A stretch of 18,851 bases of DNA, taken from assembly GCA_030044235.1 (NCBI GenBank), contig JASHWD010000014.1:1-18851 (forward strand), given 5' to 3'. The notes beneath the pieces are model-generated. The model was not told the DNA's origin, made no database searches, and saw only the letters and a list, made by a program, of their open reading frames with translations. This document shows positions 5,453-12,909 of this stretch, piece after piece; the stretch's first letter is position 1, and the number at the start of each line of letters is the position of its first letter. This DNA is from Candidatus Parvarchaeota archaeon (GTDB taxonomy: Archaea > Nanobdellota > Nanobdellia > Parvarchaeales > Parvarchaeaceae). A program made the position numbers and the translations under genes.

Positions 5453-7606
5453 ATGAGTTTGAAAACTAGGATGTCTTTAGATGAATTCGTGAGATATGCT
5501 GAAGAGCATGGTTCTGTTTTGTTTAATTCAGCACAGAGAACTCTTGAATCAAGATTAAAGTTCAGCGACGCCGGTAAGAAATTGTATGGACTAGACGAAC
5601 AAGAGCAGAGATTTAGATTATTTTTAAAAGGCGCTTCACAGAATAAAGCAGAAAGAGCAAAAATATTCATTGCAGTAGGTCCTGCAGGTTCTGGTAAAAA
5701 CGAATATGTAAAGAACGTAGAAGAAGGACTACGTAAATATTCTGCTGCTGAAGAAGGTACGGTTTACAAGGCAAAAGTATACTTGGATAGTCTTGGGAGC
5801 AAAGAATTAAGCGAGTTTTTCGCAAGCGATGCTGATCAAAACGCATTCGTTAAAGATGTTAGAAGCCAATTCGGAGAACTTAATAAAATTCTTATGTCAT
5901 TGGGCAACAATATACAGAGCTCACTGTATCTTTTCCTAAAGAGAGAAGATGGCGTTTCTGCACCTACAAAAGTCGAAGGATTAGTTGACAAATTGAACTC
6001 AGGTACGACAGAGTATTGGAAACGCATAACTTTGGATAGGGACGCGGTTAGTTCAACTATAGAACATGTTAAGGGAGTTTTAATGGAGGCTCTTGAAAAA
6101 CATATGAAAGATCCTTCTAGGCTTTATGAAGCCCTTGAAAAGACGGTTGTGGTAGAAAAAGGTACATCACAGGATATGATAGTAGCATCACAACCCCCGG
6201 TGTCTCAAAGTAATAAAGACCTTGACTTTAAAGGCATTTTTGGAGGAAAAACAGATTACTCCATCTTATCAAAGTTAGGAGCAAGCAATACAAGTCCTTT
6301 AACTTTACTTTATGGGATAGCCGGTGGACAAAATATGCCGTCTCCAAGTGGAGGTTTGTTAGTATTAAGCGAGATGCTTAAAGCCGACGAGTCTTTCATA
6401 AACACTTCACTTGACTTTATACAGGATCGTAGGGTAACATTTACTCCTGCTTATAAAGAATCTTTTGACGTTGTAGCGATGGGATCAGGCAACTTAGATG
6501 AGTTACCAAATCTTAAGGCAAAAATTAAATCTTACCTTATGAGCAGGCTTGAAGTTGTTCCATTTCCGTACATGACTAAAAGAAGCGACATGAAGAAAGC
6601 TCTAGAGGAGATATATACGGGAGCGAAAAAAGAACTCGAGATACACCTATCTCCTAGATTTACCGATATGTTAAGTCTTCTTTTCGTTGAATCGGCGATA
6701 GAAAACTACACTAATCTTCCTCTAAAAGTAAACGCTGAAATGCACGACGGTGCTCCACACCCAGATCTCCAAATGAAGATAACATTAGAGGAGATACTTA
6801 GAGCAGCTAATTCTAAACCAATAACTGAAAGAAAGGAAGGTATGACACTAGGGGTGCCATATAGACACATAAGCAGCTCGCCAAAGGAATTTGCTATACT
6901 TGCAAAAACGGCTACGGAGAAGCTAAAGGACGCAGAAAAATACCCGCTATGCCTTGACGCAATATTTAATGATAGCACGCCACACATGTTGGAAGATTTC
7001 CTTAATACAATGAGCGACGTTACTGAAGAAACAAGGGCGCGCCTTAGAACCAAGATAACTCCAACCGATGGTGAAGGAGGAAATCTTATAGTACAGGACG
7101 TATGGAACGAATATAGAAAGAAAGTTTCTAGGGACGTTACTGCAGCCTATATGGGAAGCGCAGCAGTAGATGAAAAACTCGCGAGCTACGTAAGGCAGGT
7201 TTACTATCTAACTAAAGGTTCTGATAAATACAAAGATGACGATGGAAGATTTAGGGCAGTTAACAAAGAAGCTGTCTTTGAACTTGAGAAGAAAGCCGGC
7301 GTGAAAGCAGACGCCGTGCGCGGCGCTATAAGATCAATAGTAGATGATCGACTTAGAACCGATTATAAAGATACTTCTCTAGACCAGAAACTAATAAGCT
7401 ATGTAGTGGACTATCTAAACGATGAATATCCGTCTATGTCAGCTGCTGCGGTTGAAATCCTTAAAGGAACCGACGGCTTTATGGTAAGCAATGAAAAGTC
7501 GAGAGTAATAGAGGACCTTAAGAAAAAAGGATACTGCGACGTTTGCTCAAGAATAGCACTTAATATATATGAAGGTTACCAAGTAGAAGCTGGTGCAATG
7601 GCTTAG
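5453..7606 (+). CDS. prkA: PrkA-family AAA+ protein, paralogue 1 (serine protein kinase/stress ATPase family)
   Basis: A 717-residue cytoplasmic PrkA/YeaG homologue. The family has been described as serine kinases and, for Bacillus PrkA, as a Lon-like AAA+ protease; which activity applies here is unknown. Residues 7-33 (MSLDEF... to LESRL) match the family's N-terminal helix. The P-loop is GPAGSGKN at 76-83, ending in Asn instead of Ser/Thr. The Walker B equivalent GLLVLSEML at 301-309 keeps one Glu (Glu307), and the later GSGN (344-347) and MSRLE (Arg365) match sensor 1 and arginine-finger regions. Residues 170-260 are a helical region with no cysteine motif. The C-terminus carries CxxC near 695-698. 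It is first in a four-gene operon with a strong Shine-Dalgarno site. The paralogue next door is clearly different, not a recent duplicate. Confidence 0.88.
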   Translation: MSLKTRMSLDEFVRYAEEHGSVLFNSAQRTLESRLKFSDAGKKLYGLDEQEQRFRLFLKGASQNKAERAKIFIAVGPAGSGKNEYVKNVEEGLRKYSAAEEGTVYKAKVYLDSLGSKELSEFFASDADQNAFVKDVRSQFGELNKILMSLGNNIQSSLYLFLKREDGVSAPTKVEGLVDKLNSGTTEYWKRITLDRDAVSSTIEHVKGVLMEALEKHMKDPSRLYEALEKTVVVEKGTSQDMIVASQPPVSQSNKDLDFKGIFGGKTDYSILSKLGASNTSPLTLLYGIAGGQNMPSPSGGLLVLSEMLKADESFINTSLDFIQDRRVTFTPAYKESFDVVAMGSGNLDELPNLKAKIKSYLMSRLEVVPFPYMTKRSDMKKALEEIYTGAKKELEIHLSPRFTDMLSLLFVESAIENYTNLPLKVNAEMHDGAPHPDLQMKITLEEILRAANSKPITERKEGMTLGVPYRHISSSPKEFAILAKTATEKLKDAEKYPLCLDAIFNDSTPHMLEDFLNTMSDVTEETRARLRTKITPTDGEGGNLIVQDVWNEYRKKVSRDVTAAYMGSAAVDEKLASYVRQVYYLTKGSDKYKDDDGRFRAVNKEAVFELEKKAGVKADAVRGAIRSIVDDRLRTDYKDTSLDQKLISYVVDYLNDEYPSMSAAAVEILKGTDGFMVSNEKSRVIEDLKKKGYCDVCSRIALNIYEGYQVEAGAMA

Positions 7607-7623
7607 GTAAGGCCATCTACTAT

Positions 7624-7629
7624 GGAGGG
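7624..7629 (+). promoter_or_regulatory. Shine-Dalgarno site of the second prkA gene
   Basis: GGAGGG lies 11 nt before the ATG at 7641, in the 34-nt gap after the first prkA gene. It marks an internal operon gene with its own ribosome entry. Confidence 0.6.
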
Positions 7630-7640
7630 ATATAGTACGC

Positions 7641-9566
7641 ATGGATAAATCAGGTTTAGAAGTATTCTTGGCTTCTGACTCTCAAGATAGTGAGCAATCT
7701 GCTGCTCAGAACACTGAGCAACTTGATTTCTTGAGCAGAGAAAAAACTGCCAGCGAAATAATGTCTGATACCGTTAGCATAAGTAATCTAAGTCACGGTA
7801 TAAGAGGTCTAAGAGAAGTAAAGCAAAATATAGTCGACTCTGTAGCCAAAGCTGCTTTCTTATCTAAACAGGGATATGTGCCGATGATTCTTTTGATAGG
7901 GCCTAGTGGCAGTGGAAAAACTGCGATAGTAGAGGGCATGCGAAGACTTTACTATGAAAGAATACGTGCACAGCAAAAATTATACACTCTTGAGATAGAT
8001 GGCAAAGAATGTCCCTATAAGGAAAATGGCTATAATCTAATGCGCTCATCGCTACCATTTGAAACGAAAAACGCCCACTTTTGGTCTTTCAGAAGGGGAC
8101 CGGAAATATGTGCCTCCTGTTCGACTAATCTTGAAAAATTGTTAGGAAAAGAGAGAGGTTCAGAGGAATTTCCAATAAGTTCGGTTAAATTTACAAGAAC
8201 CTTTCCCCAGACTGCAACGATGCAATTAAACGACGAATACATGCCGGATAAGTTCTACAATGTTGTAAAAAATGCTAACAGAGGTCTTCTTCTTGTAAGC
8301 GCAGATAAAAGTACTCTCGCAAGCGTTTCAGCTAGGACCTACCAATTCCTGGTTAACTTATATGACAACACTCTTTCGGATATGCACGGAAATCGCGTTC
8401 CACTAGACATGATGGTAATATTGAATTCAAATGAAGAATTCTTTGAAGAGAAAGGAAAAGAAAGTGAAGGTTCTAAACCTCTGAAGGAAAGACTTCTCGT
8501 CGTAAAGGTAAGAAGAAACCTGTCTTACTCTGAGGAAGAGAATATTTACAAGAGTCTTAGCTTTCCAATTAAAAAGATGTTCCCCCAGGCAATAAAATAT
8601 CTGGCCTTAACCAATGTGCTCTCCAGAATCGATATAGATTCATTTAAGACATCAAAACAGAAGCCAGAACCAGAAAGGAAAAGACAGCACTCTGGATTTG
8701 GTATACCAGGTCTTAACTCGACACAGCAGGGTGATCCTGAAAGGGAAGATACAGTCGATAAAATTGACACAATAGTTTCGCTTTTGGATATGTATGAGAC
8801 CGGCTCGCTTACAAATAACAAAATGACCTATTCGCTTTTGAAAGCTCTAGAAGAAGGAGACCCATACGAAAATATAAAAAACTCTATATTCCAAAATGGT
8901 GAGTATAAGAGCGGCTGGCAAACCGGAATCTCATCAAGAATAGTTACTAATCAACTTTCCACTAGAGAACAAAACGTTTTTAATTTTTCGGATTTAGATC
9001 GCTACCTTTCTCAAAATGCATCTAATGGTGTTACTACCGCTAAGCAAAGTTATGTTAGTAGGGTTCTTACCGCCGACGTAATGACAAAAATGGATTACTC
9101 TATTCTTTCCTACGCATTTAGATCTTATAGTGCAGATCCAGAAAAATTGAAAAAATCTCTAAAAGTGCTTGAAGATTATCTGGACTTTTTAGACAGGGAA
9201 GAATTAAACAAGACAGAAAAGAAAACCTTTGAAGATCCGGAAATGATTATACCCACAATCTCAAATTACGTAAACGTTGAGGCTCTAAAGAAGAATTACA
9301 AAAAATACAAGGAAAGATACGCACCTATAGAAGCCGGATTCCGAACCGATTTCATGCAACTACTGGATTTTGTGTATAGACACGATAATTCAGAGTCTCT
9401 TATATTGCGAGATGCAAAAGTAGATAAGGAAATGGAGGACAAGAAATCAGATACTTACAAATTCGTTCAAGGAGTAATGGAGAAACAATTTGGTTATTGG
9501 GAAGGCTGCTTTAAGGAAGCCCTTTCAATATACAAGCACAAGAATATATCGACTTATGACAACTGA
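7641..9566 (+). CDS. prkA: PrkA-family AAA+ protein, paralogue 2
   Basis: A 641-residue second PrkA homologue. After a Ser/Gln-rich N-terminus (1-35) comes a canonical P-loop GPSGSGKT at 87-94. Cys124 in ECPYKENGYNLM and Cys157/Cys160 in ICASC match the cysteine-bearing segment of bacterial PrkA. NANRGLLLVSADKS at 211-224 aligns with E. coli ANQGMMEFVEMFK, but the Walker B acidic residue at the second Glu position is Ala. LNSNEEF (261-267) matches the family's HSNE sensor region and LKERLLVVKV (281-290) the LDRIYIVKV segment with its Arg. Residues around 345-375 form a polar linker. The last 11 nt overlap the yeaH start, so the two are translationally coupled. Kinase or protease activity is not established from sequence. 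It is strongly diverged from the preceding paralogue. Confidence 0.88.
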   Translation: MDKSGLEVFLASDSQDSEQSAAQNTEQLDFLSREKTASEIMSDTVSISNLSHGIRGLREVKQNIVDSVAKAAFLSKQGYVPMILLIGPSGSGKTAIVEGMRRLYYERIRAQQKLYTLEIDGKECPYKENGYNLMRSSLPFETKNAHFWSFRRGPEICASCSTNLEKLLGKERGSEEFPISSVKFTRTFPQTATMQLNDEYMPDKFYNVVKNANRGLLLVSADKSTLASVSARTYQFLVNLYDNTLSDMHGNRVPLDMMVILNSNEEFFEEKGKESEGSKPLKERLLVVKVRRNLSYSEEENIYKSLSFPIKKMFPQAIKYLALTNVLSRIDIDSFKTSKQKPEPERKRQHSGFGIPGLNSTQQGDPEREDTVDKIDTIVSLLDMYETGSLTNNKMTYSLLKALEEGDPYENIKNSIFQNGEYKSGWQTGISSRIVTNQLSTREQNVFNFSDLDRYLSQNASNGVTTAKQSYVSRVLTADVMTKMDYSILSYAFRSYSADPEKLKKSLKVLEDYLDFLDREELNKTEKKTFEDPEMIIPTISNYVNVEALKKNYKKYKERYAPIEAGFRTDFMQLLDFVYRHDNSESLILRDAKVDKEMEDKKSDTYKFVQGVMEKQFGYWEGCFKEALSIYKHKNISTYDN

Positions 9567-10605
9567 AATTGGTGATGCAGGAGATAAGTACAGGGATAAA
9601 GTATCGGAAGAGGATGACCTAGGGCTAACTTACGAGAACCTTATTGACATAGTTAACGGAAAACCTGTAATAAAAAGAATACCAATAAAATCGAATCCTC
9701 AAATAACCTATGGCTATGACGATGGCGGAGAAGGAGACGGTATGGGAAATAATCCAGGAGGAGTAGGCGAGCCGGGCATAGACATAGGCGTAAAGAGGGG
9801 AGATGTTCTTAAAGTAGAAAAAAATTGGGGAATAAACTTCACCAAACCCGGTAAAAAGGACAGGGTAAAGTTAGAGTTTATGGTTGCTGAGAGAGGTTAC
9901 CAAGAAAATCAAGAAGAAACGCTTGAAGCAATGTTACAAAGACAGATACTCAGTGGTGAGTTCAAGAAACATGGATTCAAAGTAGACGTAAAGGAAGAGG
10001 ATTTGCGATATGATAACGTAGAGGAAAAGTATATACCAGACCAGAGCGCGCATTTTATCATAATAAGAGATATAAGCCCGTCTATGCAGCAAAGCGTAGA
10101 CCTTGCTTACACAGTTTCATTATACATAGCTATAGGCCTTCAGGAAATGTATCAAGATAAAGTAACCATGGTTTATGGCTTACATGGTGTAGATGCACAG
10201 GAAGTATCCCAAGAGGACTTCTTTAAGGAGGATAGCAACGGAAACGGTACTATGTTCGCTTCATCTTATAAGATGGTATCCGCAATGTTAGATGGTACAC
10301 CTTATGATACTAGACTACTTTATCCTAGAAAAATAGACCATACAGCAGAAGACGTATATGTTCTTCACATTACAGATGCGGAAAGCAATGCGCCGGCTAC
10401 AGACATACCAGAAGTGCTATCAGAGTTAGAAACGCTTCTGCCAAAATTGACAAAGGTAATGCTTTTACAAGTGGGCGGTAACGATGAGACATATAAGAGA
10501 TCTTTGGATGATTTACATGATAAAAGAGTTAAGACAGTATACGTAGAAAATGAGATGTCAGAAAAGAACGTGAAAAAGGCCGTTAGGGCTTTGTTTGGTA
10601 ATTGA
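9556..10605 (+). CDS. yeaH: YeaH/DUF444 family protein with vWA-like MIDAS domain
   Basis: A 349-residue DUF444 protein, the usual partner of PrkA. In E. coli, yeaG-yeaH is induced in nitrogen starvation and stationary phase; the molecular role is unresolved. Visible features are a glycine/aspartate-rich linker at about 55-74, typical of the family, and a von Willebrand A-like domain beginning HFIIIRDISPSM, whose D-x-S-x-S metal site uses Asp172, Ser174 and Ser176. HGVDAQEVSQEDFF and the following GNGTMFASSYKM match the family's H-x-x-A-x-EV-EE-FF and GGT-SSA blocks. A TTG at 9490 would extend the frame by 22 residues deep into the preceding gene; the ATG at 9556, overlapping it by 11 nt, is the better start. 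The end abuts or overlaps spoVR. Confidence 0.88.
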   Translation: MTTEIGDAGDKYRDKVSEEDDLGLTYENLIDIVNGKPVIKRIPIKSNPQITYGYDDGGEGDGMGNNPGGVGEPGIDIGVKRGDVLKVEKNWGINFTKPGKKDRVKLEFMVAERGYQENQEETLEAMLQRQILSGEFKKHGFKVDVKEEDLRYDNVEEKYIPDQSAHFIIIRDISPSMQQSVDLAYTVSLYIAIGLQEMYQDKVTMVYGLHGVDAQEVSQEDFFKEDSNGNGTMFASSYKMVSAMLDGTPYDTRLLYPRKIDHTAEDVYVLHITDAESNAPATDIPEVLSELETLLPKLTKVMLLQVGGNDETYKRSLDDLHDKRVKTVYVENEMSEKNVKKAVRALFGN

Positions 10606-10607
10606 AA

Positions 10608-12164
10608 ATGGAAATCGTAGTAAAAGACGGCGCATTTGAAAATGAACACTTCACAAAAAAAGCTAGAGAACTAGCTGATTTTGTCACAGGCAAATTAAAA
10701 CTTTCCTTTGATGACGTAGAATTTCGACTTGTTGATAACGATACATTGGCCGAAGAAATGGCATTGTACGGAGACCCGCTTCCTACGTGGTACACAGGAC
10801 AGGAATACATAAGAGCGAGAAGAGAATTGCTTGGACTTCACGCTAGTCTTTATGAAATGGTTGGACACACTCAAACAGACCAAATTACAGGAAAGACGAG
10901 AACTATAGTGTATCTAAATAAAGGCGACACAGAAGCTGAAATACTAAGTGTAATATCACACGTTTATGGACATCTCCATGTTCAGAAGAACAATTTCGTT
11001 GCTAAAGGGTCTACTCAAAACCTTTCAAAACACAACTATTATAGGCGCAGATATAGAGCCTTAGAGGAGATAGTTGGCGCTAAAGAGGTAGCAGATGTTT
11101 ATGATACAGGCCAAACTTTATCTTCGCTCATTGATCTTTATCCAGATTTTAGAGTAGATGAGAAAGATGCTTACTATACAAAATCGCCTTCAGTACCGAT
11201 AAAGGATGATTACAATGTTTTTGATTTTCTGATGACTCAGGCAAACATACCTGATTGGCAGAGAGAGGTATTCGGCATCGTAAGAGACATTTATTCGTTA
11301 ATGAAAATGGCAAGAATAAAAATAATACATGAAGGTTTTGCCACATTCGTTGAAGAGAAATGCGCATTAGAAATAGGAAAAACAGACCCGAAGTTAGGCT
11401 TAACACTCGTTGATCACTTGAGAGCGGTTGCAGATCCATTAAACACCGCGCAGTTGCCTTACGCCTTGGGATGGAGAGCTTTAAAGGACATAGAATCCCG
11501 CTGGAACGAGGGAAAACATGGACTTGAATACGAAATGCTATCCAGAGAGGAAAAATTGACCTATAAACGGGAGGAGAATAAAGGCATAGATAAAGTGTTA
11601 CAAGTCATAGAGCTAGACGACGACTGGAAATTCTTATTCTCTTATGCGACTAAAGATTTTCTTGAGAAATACCTTCAAGAAACTATGGATGCGCTTGAGA
11701 ATATCTATTCTACTCAACTAAGTAAAGAAGAACGTGAAGACATGTTACCAGACATATTACTAGGCTTTATAGAAGACCAAGACCCAGATGAGTTAAGATT
11801 CCAATTATTACACAGAAGCGAAAGTTATCTGCCTTCGGTTTACATACCTGCGGGTGGATTTAATTATGTTCCAAAAAATGGTAGATTCAGGGGAATGTTG
11901 TTAAAAGAAGATCTTAGTCTTTTAAATAGGTACGTTAAATCAACGGACGAAAAACAAAAGAAAGAAGAATTGGAAGAAGTAAAACAAAGGTTTGCACCAT
12001 ATCTTACTTTGAACAATGATACGACATATAGGGCAATGCACAGAATAGCCAGACTTATAAAGAAACCGGTTTACATGGAAACTATCGACGAAGATGGCCA
12101 AGGGCTTCTTTTGGTAAGCGATGGAAAAGATATAGACTTCTTAGAACCTGATGATGCAGAATAA
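10608..12164 (+). CDS. spoVR: SpoVR/YcgB family protein
   Basis: A 518-residue SpoVR-family protein, typical full length. Bacillus SpoVR affects spore cortex formation and E. coli YcgB is its homologue; the biochemical function is unknown and the archaeal role cannot be sporulation. Matches to YcgB include PTWYTGQEYIRARR near 59-72, the histidine cluster SHVYGHLHVQKNN (His118, 122, 124) matching AHACYGHNSFFKNN, DWQREVFGIVRDIY at 216-229, and KIIHEGFATF at 238-247 matching KIMNEGWATF. The family's Trp-His just after this block is replaced by Val-Glu. The start is either this ATG, 2 nt after yeaH, or a TTG at 10602 overlapping the yeaH stop; neither has a clear ribosome site, so coupling to yeaH translation is likely. 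It closes the prkA-prkA-yeaH-spoVR operon. Confidence 0.88.
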   Translation: MEIVVKDGAFENEHFTKKARELADFVTGKLKLSFDDVEFRLVDNDTLAEEMALYGDPLPTWYTGQEYIRARRELLGLHASLYEMVGHTQTDQITGKTRTIVYLNKGDTEAEILSVISHVYGHLHVQKNNFVAKGSTQNLSKHNYYRRRYRALEEIVGAKEVADVYDTGQTLSSLIDLYPDFRVDEKDAYYTKSPSVPIKDDYNVFDFLMTQANIPDWQREVFGIVRDIYSLMKMARIKIIHEGFATFVEEKCALEIGKTDPKLGLTLVDHLRAVADPLNTAQLPYALGWRALKDIESRWNEGKHGLEYEMLSREEKLTYKREENKGIDKVLQVIELDDDWKFLFSYATKDFLEKYLQETMDALENIYSTQLSKEEREDMLPDILLGFIEDQDPDELRFQLLHRSESYLPSVYIPAGGFNYVPKNGRFRGMLLKEDLSLLNRYVKSTDEKQKKEELEEVKQRFAPYLTLNNDTTYRAMHRIARLIKKPVYMETIDEDGQGLLLVSDGKDIDFLEPDDAE

Positions 12165-12190
12165 AGATATAATTTTATAAACTAGTCCAG

Positions 12191-12196
12191 TTTTTT
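12191..12196 (+). terminator. Oligo-T terminator after the prkA-spoVR operon
   Basis: A run of six T about 25 nt after the spoVR stop, preceded by AT-rich sequence, resembles an archaeal intrinsic terminator. It separates the operon from the promoter at 12209-12217. Confidence 0.4.
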
Positions 12197-12208
12197 CCGT
12201 ACAAAAGA

Positions 12209-12217
12209 CTTATATAA
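12209..12217 (+). promoter_or_regulatory. TATA box in front of the frameshifted winged-helix gene
   Basis: CTTATATAA is centred 27 nt before an ATG at 12240. The position predicts leaderless translation from 12240, although that reading frame closes after 46 codons. Confidence 0.55.
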
Positions 12218-12239
12218 CCGTTAGCATCACTAATAGCGT

Positions 12240-12380
12240 ATGGTATCAAAAAACTATATTGAATTGAGTAAAAATGATAAGCAAGGCATCGGGTTAGCTG
12301 CGCTAAGCCTTACTTATATCGATACCGGTAAAAATTTAATTACAAATCAAAAGCAGCTGTTTCGGCACAAAGAAAAGTGA
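12240..12380 (+). pseudogene. 5' fragment of a winged-helix gene, out of frame with its 3' part
   Basis: This 46-codon frame starts at an ATG placed exactly where the TATA box at 12209-12217 predicts, reads MVSKNYIELSKNDKQGIGLA and onward as a plausible soluble protein, and stops at TGA 12378-12380. The next frame (+1) is open from 12352 and continues through residues such as SELIDGIIKISKERLSKSQ straight into the winged-helix ORF at 12436-12660. The simplest reading is a single gene of about 140 residues broken by a one-base change between 12349 and 12380, either real or a sequencing error. The alternative is a separate 46-residue protein followed by an ORF with no visible start signals of its own. 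Confidence 0.45.
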
Positions 12381-12435
12381 ACTTATAGACGGAATAATAA
12401 AAATATCAAAAGAGCGTCTTTCTAAATCTCAGAAA

Positions 12436-12660
12436 TTGATGCTTTTAGAGATAAAGCGAGTTGAAGGAGATTTTAATTCTACTAAATTTGTAGACCTTTT
12501 TTCTGATAAGCTTGGACGTTCTAGGTCCGGGGCTTGGGAATGTCTGAATTCTCTAAAGAGAATGGGACTTTTAGACGTTGACTTATCAAAGAGAGGGAGA
12601 CGACAGATTAGATTGACTAAACTAGGAACAATAGTTCTGAGCGGAGAATATGGACGATAA
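12436..12660 (+). CDS. Winged-helix DNA-binding protein (probably the 3' part of a longer gene)
   Basis: The 74 residues read as a winged helix-turn-helix: FVDLFSDKLGRSRSGAWECL forms helix 2-turn-recognition helix, followed by LKRMGLLDVDLSKRGRRQIRLTKLG, a beta-wing with basic residues. It is most likely a transcription regulator. No TATA box or Shine-Dalgarno sequence precedes this ATG. The frame is open upstream to 12352 and reads smoothly there, so the true N-terminus probably lies at 12240 in another frame. Its last 11 nt overlap the next ORF, and hisS follows, so the three may be co-transcribed. The target is unknown; it sits just downstream of the prkA operon and upstream of hisS. Confidence 0.6.
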   Translation: MMLLEIKRVEGDFNSTKFVDLFSDKLGRSRSGAWECLNSLKRMGLLDVDLSKRGRRQIRLTKLGTIVLSGEYGR

Positions 12661-12892
12661 GGTTAAACTAGACAACATTTTACGTGGAAGTATTCTTGAT
12701 TTAGTAGAAACATTGCCATTTGATTATTCGGAAAAAGCTGCGTTTTATCGCATTTATGATCTGATACCTGAAAATTACACTGGTTTAATCCCTACGTTCG
12801 TAGAAATAATGTCAAGTCTCATTCTATTATCAAAAAATAAGAATGAATCCGTTCCAGAGAACGCAGAAAGAAAAGACATGTATAAATTGTAA
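12650..12892 (+). CDS. Small protein of unknown function
   Basis: An 80-residue ORF that I do not recognise. It is acidic at the start, predicted mainly helical (KLDNILRGSILDLVETL, then TFVEIMSSLILLSKN), with a charged C-terminal tail and no signal peptide or clear membrane segment. It starts inside the end of the winged-helix gene (11-nt overlap ending ATGGACGATAA) and stops 17 nt before hisS. The overlap and spacing suggest translational coupling in one operon, possibly as a partner of the winged-helix protein; that is inference. Confidence 0.55.
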   Translation: MDDKVKLDNILRGSILDLVETLPFDYSEKAAFYRIYDLIPENYTGLIPTFVEIMSSLILLSKNKNESVPENAERKDMYKL

Positions 12893-12893
12893 A

Positions 12894-12900
12894 GGGGGGT
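12894..12900 (+). promoter_or_regulatory. G-rich Shine-Dalgarno-like site before hisS
   Basis: GGGGGGT sits just after the preceding stop codon and ends 9 nt before the hisS ATG. It can pair with the anti-Shine-Dalgarno end of 16S rRNA in much the same way as GGAGGT and marks hisS as an internal operon gene. Confidence 0.45.
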
Positions 12901-12909
12901 TAAAAACTT

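Noticed and set aside
6706..7053. 115-codon minus-strand open frame inside the first prkA gene, and similar antisense frames elsewhere
   Set aside because: The sense strand encodes conserved PrkA, Nop5, SpoVR and synthetase motifs; these antisense frames have no promoter, ribosome site or recognisable motif and are by-products of codon usage.
9490..9555. TTG-initiated 22-residue N-terminal extension of the yeaH gene
   Set aside because: It lies wholly inside the second prkA gene, and its residues (KAALRKPFQYTSTRIYRL) look like a shadow of that frame. The ATG at 9556 gives a normal 11-nt overlap.
12349..12380. Programmed +1 frameshift as the proven explanation for the split winged-helix gene
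   Set aside because: The site reads AAG-TGA-A, with no clear slippery run like the CTT-TGA-C of prfB and no stimulating element that I can see. An indel is simpler.
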